DNA from: Rickettsiales bacterium
GTDB lineage: Bacteria; Pseudomonadota; Alphaproteobacteria; TMED127
Assembly (NCBI GenBank): GCA_002690875.1
Contig: NZGH01000011.1
Coordinates: forward strand, 1-12,700
DNA length: 12,700 nucleotides
Reading direction: 5' to 3'
Shown here one piece after another: positions 7,346-12,700 of the stretch. The notes below the pieces were generated by a model, which ran no database searches, was not told the DNA's origin, and saw nothing but the letters and a program-made list of their open reading frames with translations. The translations under genes were made by a program, and so were the position numbers. Each line of letters begins with the position of its first letter. The stretch's first letter is position 1.

Positions 7346-9058
7346 ATGAAATATTCTGAATTTATACATGAATCCGAAGTTAAGCACAGAAGTATTAGCT
7401 ATAATAATCTAACACCAAAACCTACTAAAGGAAAATCTCTTAAACCTCAAAAAATAAAAGTTGGAATAGCTAAAGGCTTTTCTCTTCTAGCTCCGTATAC
7501 TTACGTAAGAATTCTTGAACAAGTAAAAGCAGTTGTTCCATTAGCTGCATATTTATTTTTGTTTCAATTATTAATTCTTAGGCAACCAATAGCTGAAGCC
7601 TCAACCCTATCTCTTGGTTTGGTAGCTGTTATAATTGGTTTAGCTATTTTTATGGAAGGATTAAAAACAGGTCTAATGCCCTTTGGAACAATAATAGGAG
7701 ATACGCTTCCAAAAAAAGCATCTCTTTTTGTCGTTTTAATAATTATTGCTATTTTAGGAGTAGGCGTTACCTATGCAGAGCCAGCAATCGGTGCTTTAAA
7801 AGCTTTTGGTGCATCTGTAAATCCCCAAGAAGCCCCTTATTTATATGAAATTTTAAATAATAGAAGTGAAACTCTTGTAGTTATGGTAGGAGCAGGTGTT
7901 GGAATAGCAGCTGTTATCGGTACAATAAGATTTGTAAGGGGCTGGTCATTGAAACCACTTATTTACTTAGCCTTAGCGCCAACAATAGCTTTAACTATTT
8001 ACGCATGGACAAACCCTGATCTTAGAACAATTCTTGGTTTAGCGTGGGATTGTGGGGCTGTTACAACAGGACCAGTTACTGTACCTCTTGTATTATCCTT
8101 AGGTATTGGAATTGCTGCTTCTGCTGGTAAAGGGGATTCCTCACTCTCAGGTTTTGGGGTTGTAACAATGGCTTCTTTATTTCCAATAATTGCTGTTTTA
8201 ATTTTAGCTATCTATATCTCACAGACTACAAGTGTTGATGAGATTATAGCAATGGCTTCAATGACAACAGGTTCCATCGGTGATAGTGAAGCTTCTATCT
8301 GGTCAAAAACACCATATGCTGAGATAAGAGGTGGGGTTCAAGCAATATTACCTTTAGTAATATATTTGATGATAGTCCTTTTTATAATTCTTAAATCTAA
8401 ACTCCCAAATAATTTAGTGACGACATATGGTCTTGCTCTATCAATCATAGGAATGTGTGTTTTTAATGTTGGATTAACTTATGGACTTGGAGCTATTGGA
8501 GGTCAAGCAGGGTCAACACTTCCCGCCGCTTTTATGGAAGTTTCCATAAGCGAGGTCTCACCGATTTATAGCGAAATTTTAGGGTTATCAATTGTAATTT
8601 TATTTGCGTGGTTATTAGGTTTTGGTGCCACATTAGCTGAACCAGCTTTGAATGCATTGGGACTTACTGTTCAAGAGCTAACTAATGGTGCTTTCAAAAA
8701 ATCAATGTTAATGTATAGTGTTGCTGGAGGCGTTGCATTTGGTATAGCATTAGGCGTTGGAAAAATTGTATTTGGTTTTGATTTAGCAACTGTATTAATC
8801 CCACTATATTTATTGGCAGTTGTCTTGACTTATTTTTCTACCGAAGAATTTGTTAATGTTGCTTGGGATAGTGCTGGAGTTACAACAGGTCCTGTAACTG
8901 TTCCATTAGTTCTTGCAATGGGGTTAGGTCTTGGGAATGCTGTTTCTGCTACAGAGGGATTTGGTATCCTGTCAATGGCTAGTATTTGTCCAATATTAGC
9001 AGTTTTATTGATGGGTCTTTTTATTCAATTTCAACAAAAACAACAAAAGGATAATTAA
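7346..9058 (+). CDS. Two-repeat DUF1538 membrane protein, putative cation/proton antiporter
   Basis: Integral inner-membrane protein of 570 residues with about 12 or more hydrophobic segments after a basic cytosolic N-terminus (1-55). It is an internal duplication. Each half has an AEPA helix (144 and 431), an AWD...TTGPVTVPLVL motif (233-250 and 506-523) and a GFG...MAS..PI.AVL helix (269-285 and 538-554). These match the DUF1538 family (PF07556). Two separate DUF1538 proteins, UmpA and UmpB of Halomonas, were reported to act together as a Na+(Li+,K+)/H+ antiporter; I recall this from literature and did not check it. This gene looks like such a pair fused. Conserved acids in the repeats (Glu145/Asp235 and Glu432/Asp508) are candidate ion-site residues. 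Two PII-like genes follow 2 bases downstream, suggesting regulation by nucleotide or metabolite state. ATG 7346 has only a weak AAAG ahead of it. Transport function is inference. Confidence 0.85.
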   Translation: MKYSEFIHESEVKHRSISYNNLTPKPTKGKSLKPQKIKVGIAKGFSLLAPYTYVRILEQVKAVVPLAAYLFLFQLLILRQPIAEASTLSLGLVAVIIGLAIFMEGLKTGLMPFGTIIGDTLPKKASLFVVLIIIAILGVGVTYAEPAIGALKAFGASVNPQEAPYLYEILNNRSETLVVMVGAGVGIAAVIGTIRFVRGWSLKPLIYLALAPTIALTIYAWTNPDLRTILGLAWDCGAVTTGPVTVPLVLSLGIGIAASAGKGDSSLSGFGVVTMASLFPIIAVLILAIYISQTTSVDEIIAMASMTTGSIGDSEASIWSKTPYAEIRGGVQAILPLVIYLMIVLFIILKSKLPNNLVTTYGLALSIIGMCVFNVGLTYGLGAIGGQAGSTLPAAFMEVSISEVSPIYSEILGLSIVILFAWLLGFGATLAEPALNALGLTVQELTNGAFKKSMLMYSVAGGVAFGIALGVGKIVFGFDLATVLIPLYLLAVVLTYFSTEEFVNVAWDSAGVTTGPVTVPLVLAMGLGLGNAVSATEGFGILSMASICPILAVLLMGLFIQFQQKQQKDN

Positions 9059-9060
9059 TT

Positions 9061-9423
9061 ATGGCTAGAGAAATTACATATCTTACTGACGTCTTCTTAA
9101 TCACATGTGTGGTTGAAAGTGGAATCGCAGAAAAAATAATCAATGCTGCAACAAGTGTTGGAGCACAGGGTGCCACAATAAATTATGCTCGTGGAACAGG
9201 TGTTAGAGATAGAATGGGCTTGTTGGGTGTAACCATTGACGAGCAAAAAGAAATAATTCGAATCATCGTTTCTAAAGAACAATCTAATAGAGTTTTTGAA
9301 TCAATGTATTTAGCAGGAGATCTTGATACACCAGGTAAAGGTATTATGTGGATGGTTAAGTTGGATAGAGTTGCAACACATATCCCTAAAGATGTTCTAA
9401 AAAGAGCTGGGGCATCAAAATAA
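9061..9423 (+). CDS. PII-like signal transduction protein (DUF1538-associated)
   Basis: A 120-residue protein with the PII ferredoxin-like order: beta1 (DVFLITCVVESG), helix (IAEKIINAATSVGA), beta2 (GATINYARG), a T-loop region (about 45-62), beta3 (KEIIRIIVSKEQ), helix 2 (NRVFESMYLAG), then a B-loop-like segment with Pro-Gly-Lys-Gly (91-94) and beta4 (IMWMVKLDRV). The T-loop is shorter than in GlnB and lacks the uridylylated Tyr, so canonical nitrogen control by GlnD is unlikely. The partly kept B-loop allows ATP/ADP binding. AGGA 9 bases ahead of ATG 9061 and a 2-base gap after the DUF1538 gene indicate one transcript. The likely role is a trimeric cytosolic regulator of the membrane protein (inference from synteny and from how GlnK acts on AmtB). 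Confidence 0.85.
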   Translation: MAREITYLTDVFLITCVVESGIAEKIINAATSVGAQGATINYARGTGVRDRMGLLGVTIDEQKEIIRIIVSKEQSNRVFESMYLAGDLDTPGKGIMWMVKLDRVATHIPKDVLKRAGASK

Positions 9424-9719
9424 TGACTAACTTTATCGAAATTGGTGGACTAATCAAAAAAGGACTCGGTCACTCTGTAGTAGAGAGATTTTCAAAAAAC
9501 ATTGATGTGGTTTCCATAGGCTACGCTAATGGAAGGTCCTCTGATCTATTTGATATTCAACAATTTGGAGATGCTAGCGAAGCAGAAATACTTACGATAA
9601 TAGTTAAAGCAAGAAAAAGTAATTCTATTTTTGATGAACTTTATAATTTTCTGAACTTATCTAGTGAAAATAATGGTGTTATTTATAAATATGATCCAAT
9701 ATCTAAGATAAAAATGTAA
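9423..9719 (+). CDS. Second, divergent PII-like protein
   Basis: A 98-residue small protein whose strand/helix order suggests a reduced PII fold: beta1 (IEIGGLIKKG), helix (GHSVVERFSKN), beta2 (VVSIGYANGRS), a short loop (41-53), beta3 (AEILTIIVKARK), helix (SIFDELYNFLNL) and beta4 (GVIYKYDPISKI). The segment where PII proteins hold the Gly/Lys-rich B-loop reads SSENNG, so nucleotide binding is probably lost. ATG 9423 overlaps the TAA of the previous gene (TAATG), indicating translational coupling and possibly a mixed oligomer with it. The family call rests on weak similarity plus position; a structural prediction should settle it. Its stop codon lies in the loop of an inverted repeat shared with the convergent HlyD gene. 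Confidence 0.65.
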   Translation: MTNFIEIGGLIKKGLGHSVVERFSKNIDVVSIGYANGRSSDLFDIQQFGDASEAEILTIIVKARKSNSIFDELYNFLNLSSENNGVIYKYDPISKIKM

Positions 9720-9728
9720 TTTTATCTT
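9705..9728. terminator. AT-rich inverted repeat at convergent gene ends, possible bidirectional terminator
   Basis: AAGATAAAA (9705-9713) and TTTTATCTT (9720-9728) are a perfect 9-base inverted repeat around ATGTAA. The loop contains the stop codon of the plus-strand PII-like gene, and the right arm contains the stop of the minus-strand HlyD gene (9722-9724). The U-rich 3' arm is present on both strands, as expected for a shared terminator, but the stem has only one G-C pair and no long T run follows it, so efficiency is doubtful. Confidence 0.45.
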
Positions 9729-10999
9729 TCAGAAAAAGCAAATGAAAATCCTGATTTAAAAGGTGTTAAAAAATAATCTGCAAAACTTCTTTTTCCTGTA
9801 ATAATTCCTACTATGACTGGCACCCCGGAATAAAGTCTAAACCTTTCATTTTGCTTTGAAAAGGAGGTCTCATTTGTTTCAATTTTTACAAGATAGTAAT
9901 CCTCTTTTTCATTTTTAGTAGATGTTCTATCTGCACTCACAAAAACCACTCTTCCATTAATAGGTTTAAATCTTGATCCCTCTGGTGTATTTAACCTTAT
10001 TTTTGCGTTAAGCCCTTCAGAAATATATCCAATTTCTGATAAGGGCAAGTTAGCTTCAATAATCAGTTTTTCATCTTCGGGAACAATTTCAGCAACAGTT
10101 ACACCAGGAGTAACAATAGCTCCTTTCGAATTGACTGAAATTAATTTTACTGTTCCGGAAACTGGACTTTTGAGTACAGTTCTTTTTAAACTATCAGAAA
10201 ATTTCCTAATTCTTTTGTTTAATTCTATTCTTTCTTTTTTTAATTCAGATAATTCTTTATTTAATTGTTCATTATAATTATTGTTAACTTTATCCAAGTC
10301 TGTTTTGGAGAGAGAAATAATTGATTTTTGTTCATCAATTTTAGCCTCAACATCAGACAATTCACGTAAAAGTTCAAGATGTCTTAATCTATTAGTAGCT
10401 TCAGCTTCTAAAAGTTTTTGACTTATAGATTCCTGCTCTTTAACAATATTAAGTCTCTTTTTTAAGTTTTTTAGATTATTGTTTGCTTTTTCTATTGATG
10501 ATTTTTTTGATTTTCTTTCAGAATCTATTGAGTCTAAACGACTTTTTAAAAGCTCTTGCTCAAATTTAATCTGTTCCGAATCATATTTATTTTTATTATC
10601 AGTTAAAATTAGTAATCTTTTTCCTTTTTTTTCAGAATTAATCCTCAAAATTGACAAATCAATTGATCTCAATCTTGTATTGATTTCCTCAAAATCTGAT
10701 GTTGCTTTTTCTTTGGATAAAATTACCAAAGGTTGGTTACTTTCAACTTTTTCACCTTCATTTACTAAGATTTCCTCAACAATTCCTCCTTCTAAATGCT
10801 GAACATATTTTATTCTACCTTGAGGAATGACTTTGCCATCCGCCAAACTTAAAACCTCGATTATTCTTAAATTAATAATTAAAAAAAAAATTATTAAAAA
10901 TGAAAAAATTAAAAGTTTAAACTTAGTTGAATGTACAAAATCTATATTAACCTCATTAGTTAATTCATTTTCATTCCAATTAATCCATTTTTTTGTCAT
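9722..10999 (-). CDS. HlyD-family membrane fusion protein (type I secretion)
   Basis: Periplasmic adaptor linking an inner-membrane ABC exporter to an outer-membrane channel, 425 residues from ATG 10999. It has a short cytosolic N-terminus, one transmembrane helix (about 27-47), first lipoyl half (VQHLEGGIVEEILVNEGE, 66-83), a long charged coiled-coil (about 100-275), second lipoyl half (KSPVSGTVKLI, 277-287), a beta-barrel, and a C-terminus with TGKRSFADYFLTPF and FAFSER, typical of the HlyD/LapC/PrtE group. Unlike the other fusion protein in this window it has no nucleotide-binding domain. An in-frame TTG at 11014 would add five residues and overlap the ABC gene; ATG 10999, 4 bases after that gene's stop, is preferred, although neither has a good Shine-Dalgarno. 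It forms a two-gene unit with the upstream ABC gene. The helix-coding region holds a run of ten A/T (10881-10890). Confidence 0.93.
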   Translation of the reverse strand: MTKKWINWNENELTNEVNIDFVHSTKFKLLIFSFLIIFFLIINLRIIEVLSLADGKVIPQGRIKYVQHLEGGIVEEILVNEGEKVESNQPLVILSKEKATSDFEEINTRLRSIDLSILRINSEKKGKRLLILTDNKNKYDSEQIKFEQELLKSRLDSIDSERKSKKSSIEKANNNLKNLKKRLNIVKEQESISQKLLEAEATNRLRHLELLRELSDVEAKIDEQKSIISLSKTDLDKVNNNYNEQLNKELSELKKERIELNKRIRKFSDSLKRTVLKSPVSGTVKLISVNSKGAIVTPGVTVAEIVPEDEKLIIEANLPLSEIGYISEGLNAKIRLNTPEGSRFKPINGRVVFVSADRTSTKNEKEDYYLVKIETNETSFSKQNERFRLYSGVPVIVGIITGKRSFADYFLTPFKSGFSFAFSER

Positions 11000-11003
11000 A
11001 GTT

Positions 11004-12590
11004 TTAATTACCAATAGTAATATTCTTGTCTATAATATTAGATAAGATATTGTTGTCTGAAAATAAAATTATAGTTTTATTAGCTCTTTTTAAAGATTCT
11101 ATTATTTTATTTACTATCTGGACTCCTTCATTATCTAAGTAACCCATTGGATCATCTATTATAAAAATATGAGGGTTTTGAGCTAAAGCTCTTGCATAAT
11201 GAATTTTCTTTTTCACACCTTTTGACAGATTATCATCAACCGGATCAAGAATAGTTAAAGAAGTTTTTTTTAATTTTTTATCAAGACCAACAGTTTGAAG
11301 TAATCTACTAACTTCTTGTTCATTTAATTTATCATTACCTAACAATATATTATCCATAACTGAAGAATTCAAAATATCAGGGTTTTGAGGAATATATGCT
11401 ATTTGTTTCTTCCACCACTTCAATGATAATTTATTTAAATTAGTACCATCAATAAGAACCTCACCAGCACTTGGCTCTAAAATTCCCATTAGTATTTTTG
11501 AAAGAGTAGTTTTTCCATCACCATTTGAACCAGAAATACAAAATAATTGTCCAGGGCTAATTGAAATAGTTAGATTTCTGAATAAAAAATCACTTTTATC
11601 ATAAGAAAAGTCAATTTTATTTAGTTTTATATTTCCAGTTACAGTATTTAATTGCATTCCCTGGTATCTTTCTTTTGAATCTTTAAGTTTTTCGTAAGAC
11701 GACGATATAAGAGCATTCAATCCACTTAAATTTAAATAGGATCTCTGAGCACCGGAGGCTAATACTAATGCTCTTGAAGAAAAAATATTGAATCCTATTA
11801 GGCTTCCAACAGAAAGCTGTCCATTTACAACTAGAATTGCACCAAAGCCGATTATTATAATTGATGAAAAAAGAATAAGAAGATGATTAGAGGAAAATTG
11901 ATAATTGTCAAAGCTTGACAGACTCGAGTCATTGAATAATTTTTTTTCCAAATATTGTTTTAAATTATAACCAATATATTTTAGAGAATCCTGTGTATCG
12001 AGATAATCACTATTTAAACTTAATTCTTTAATTATCTGATTATCATAGGTACTAAATTTATTTTTATTGATAAAAATTTTTTTGTTATCGTCAATTTTTT
12101 TTTGTATTAGTAAATATAAAGTTATGATTATTAAAAAAACTCCTGTTAAAAGCTTACTCAGAAAAAAAAGAAAAAAAATAATTATTACAACAAATAATGA
12201 ATCAAAAATATTTGACTGATTTATTGGCGATAAATATTGATAAAATTGATTGTTAATATCAAGAGACTCTGATAACTTTTTTCTATTCTTCCCTATTCTC
12301 GTAAAATAATTTCTAACAAAATCAAGCTTTGTAATTTGTATCGGATTAATAATAATTTTTGAAAAAACTTTATTTCGTAAATTACGAAATAAAAATTCAA
12401 ATATAGCCACTGATAATGCACCTAACATTAAAAAAATTAAAGTCCCTTCAAGACCAAAAGAAATATATCTATTAAAAATATGAATAATAAAGATAGGACT
12501 TAACAGTCCCATTATAGTAATCAAAACTGACAATGTAATTATAGTTCCTAGTGATCCACTATTTTTAAGTACTTTAAGCCAGTAAGACAT
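11004..12590 (-). CDS. Type I secretion ABC transporter lacking a C39-like domain, degenerate ATPase
   Basis: Membrane/ATPase half-transporter of the PrtD-like type, 528 residues, slightly short for the group. The exporter transmembrane domain spans about 12-290, beginning almost at the N-terminus, so no C39 or C39-like domain exists. The ATPase domain runs about 318-528. Walker A is intact (GSNGDGKTT, 354-362), as are the A-loop Tyr (FSYD) and Q-loop Gln402. The signature reads LSKGV (455-459) in place of LSGGQ, the residue after Walker B is Asp480 (IFIIDD) instead of Glu, and the switch His position appears to be Asp512 (LFSDNN). The protein is very Lys/Asn/Ile-rich, more so than the plus-strand transporter. 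ATG 12590 lies about 35 bases after a perfect TATAAT, with no clear Shine-Dalgarno. The HlyD gene starts 4 bases after its stop. An apparent RTX protein ends just upstream on the same strand and is a candidate substrate. Confidence 0.9.
   Translation of the reverse strand: MSYWLKVLKNSGSLGTIITLSVLITIMGLLSPIFIIHIFNRYISFGLEGTLIFLMLGALSVAIFEFLFRNLRNKVFSKIIINPIQITKLDFVRNYFTRIGKNRKKLSESLDINNQFYQYLSPINQSNIFDSLFVVIIIFFLFFLSKLLTGVFLIIITLYLLIQKKIDDNKKIFINKNKFSTYDNQIIKELSLNSDYLDTQDSLKYIGYNLKQYLEKKLFNDSSLSSFDNYQFSSNHLLILFSSIIIIGFGAILVVNGQLSVGSLIGFNIFSSRALVLASGAQRSYLNLSGLNALISSSYEKLKDSKERYQGMQLNTVTGNIKLNKIDFSYDKSDFLFRNLTISISPGQLFCISGSNGDGKTTLSKILMGILEPSAGEVLIDGTNLNKLSLKWWKKQIAYIPQNPDILNSSVMDNILLGNDKLNEQEVSRLLQTVGLDKKLKKTSLTILDPVDDNLSKGVKKKIHYARALAQNPHIFIIDDPMGYLDNEGVQIVNKIIESLKRANKTIILFSDNNILSNIIDKNITIGN
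12369..12393. repeat. 25-base perfect palindrome inside the ABC gene
   Basis: TTTATTTCGTAA (12369-12380) and its exact reverse complement (12382-12393) flank a single A. It lies in the part of the minus-strand transporter gene encoding residues about 66-74 (FLFRNLRNK). Perfect 12-base arms are unusual within coding sequence, though low complexity raises the chance rate. Confidence 0.85.
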
Positions 12591-12625
12591 GAAAATTAGT
12601 TTACATAAATATTAATAATCATTCT

Positions 12626-12631
12626 ATTATA
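12626..12631 (-). promoter_or_regulatory. -10 box candidate for the minus-strand secretion pair
   Basis: On the minus strand this reads TATAAT, a perfect -10 hexamer, 35 bases before ATG 12590. The best -35 candidate is TTAATT at 12650-12655 (minus) with an 18-base spacer, which is weak and overlaps the stop codon of the upstream gene. In such AT-rich DNA a chance match is possible. Confidence 0.4.
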
Positions 12632-12651
12632 AATAAAAACAACTAAATGAA

Positions 12652-12700
12652 TTAAATTGTACCAAACACTATTTCGGAGCCAGTAAGTGTATCGTTGTCA
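12652..12700 (-). CDS. 3' end of a probable RTX-type exoprotein (partial)
   Basis: A minus-strand frame entering from the right edge reads DNDTLTGSEIVFGTI and stops at TAA (12652-12654). The stretch NDTLTGSE followed by VFG resembles the Gly/Asp-rich Ca2+-binding nonapeptides and the hydrophobic end of RTX proteins, which leave the cell through type I secretion. It lies 61 bases upstream of, and on the same strand as, a type I ABC/HlyD pair, the usual layout of substrate before exporter. Only 15 residues are visible, so the RTX call is a reasoned guess; the other two minus-strand frames give nothing recognisable. Confidence 0.5.
   Translation of the reverse strand, partial: DNDTLTGSEIVFGTI

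Noticed and set aside
8522..8555. Small inverted repeat TTATGGAA/TTCCATAA in the DUF1538 gene
   Set aside because: Eight-base arms within coding sequence of this composition are expected by chance and no function is suggested by the position.
9061..9423. Canonical GlnB/GlnK with uridylylation control
   Set aside because: The T-loop is short and lacks the modified Tyr, and the neighbour is a DUF1538 protein rather than amtB or glnA.
10479..11045. Plus-strand open frames opposite the HlyD gene
   Set aside because: They mirror the coiled-coil and transmembrane codons of the minus-strand gene, and the protein on that strand is clearly HlyD.
1..12700. CRISPR array, tRNA, rRNA, insertion sequence, integrase or attachment site
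   Set aside because: No regularly spaced repeats, cloverleaf-like stretches, transposase motifs or flanking repeats were seen on either strand.

Overview
The window is AT-rich (roughly 30% G+C by eye), gene-dense DNA with very short or overlapping gene junctions and Lys/Ile/Asn-rich proteins. This fits a free-living, probably marine, Gram-negative bacterium with a streamlined genome, possibly an alphaproteobacterium. No rRNA, tRNA or other taxonomic marker is present, so the lineage is inference only. No CRISPR array, tRNA, insertion sequence or replication origin was recognised, and no stretch over 300 bases lacks a gene.

Region 1 (about 1-94) is the extreme 3' end of an upstream plus-strand gene followed by a strong intrinsic terminator. 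Region 2 (about 111-7307) is a tight five-gene plus-strand block with junctions from a 4-base overlap to a few bases. It encodes a type I secretion ABC transporter with an inactive C39-like domain, an HlyD-type membrane fusion protein carrying an N-terminal cyclic-nucleotide-binding (CNB) domain, a CHASE2-containing class III adenylate cyclase, and two small paralogous stand-alone CNB proteins. It reads as a secretion machine packaged with its own second-messenger synthase and receptors, and it is the most unusual thing here. The proposed logic, which is inference, is that CHASE2 senses a signal outside the inner membrane, the cyclase makes cAMP, and cAMP binds the cytosolic CNB domain of the fusion protein, with the two small CNB proteins as further receptors. 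Export through the ABC/HlyD channel would be controlled that way.

Region 3 (7346-9719, plus) encodes a DUF1538 membrane protein built of two homologous halves, followed by two small PII-like proteins, the second of which appears to have lost the nucleotide-binding loop. DUF1538 pairs have been reported as two-component Na+(Li+,K+)/H+ antiporters (UmpAB); here the two halves are fused and linked to PII-type regulators.

Region 4 (9722-12590, minus) runs convergently and encodes a second type I secretion pair, a conventional HlyD protein and an ABC transporter without a C39-like domain. At the right edge, on the same strand, are the last residues of a protein that looks like an RTX (Ca2+-binding repeat) exoprotein, a plausible substrate for this pair. 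Both ABC proteins have intact Walker A motifs but lack the catalytic Glu, the switch His and a normal LSGGQ signature. No TolC-like outer-membrane component is in the window.
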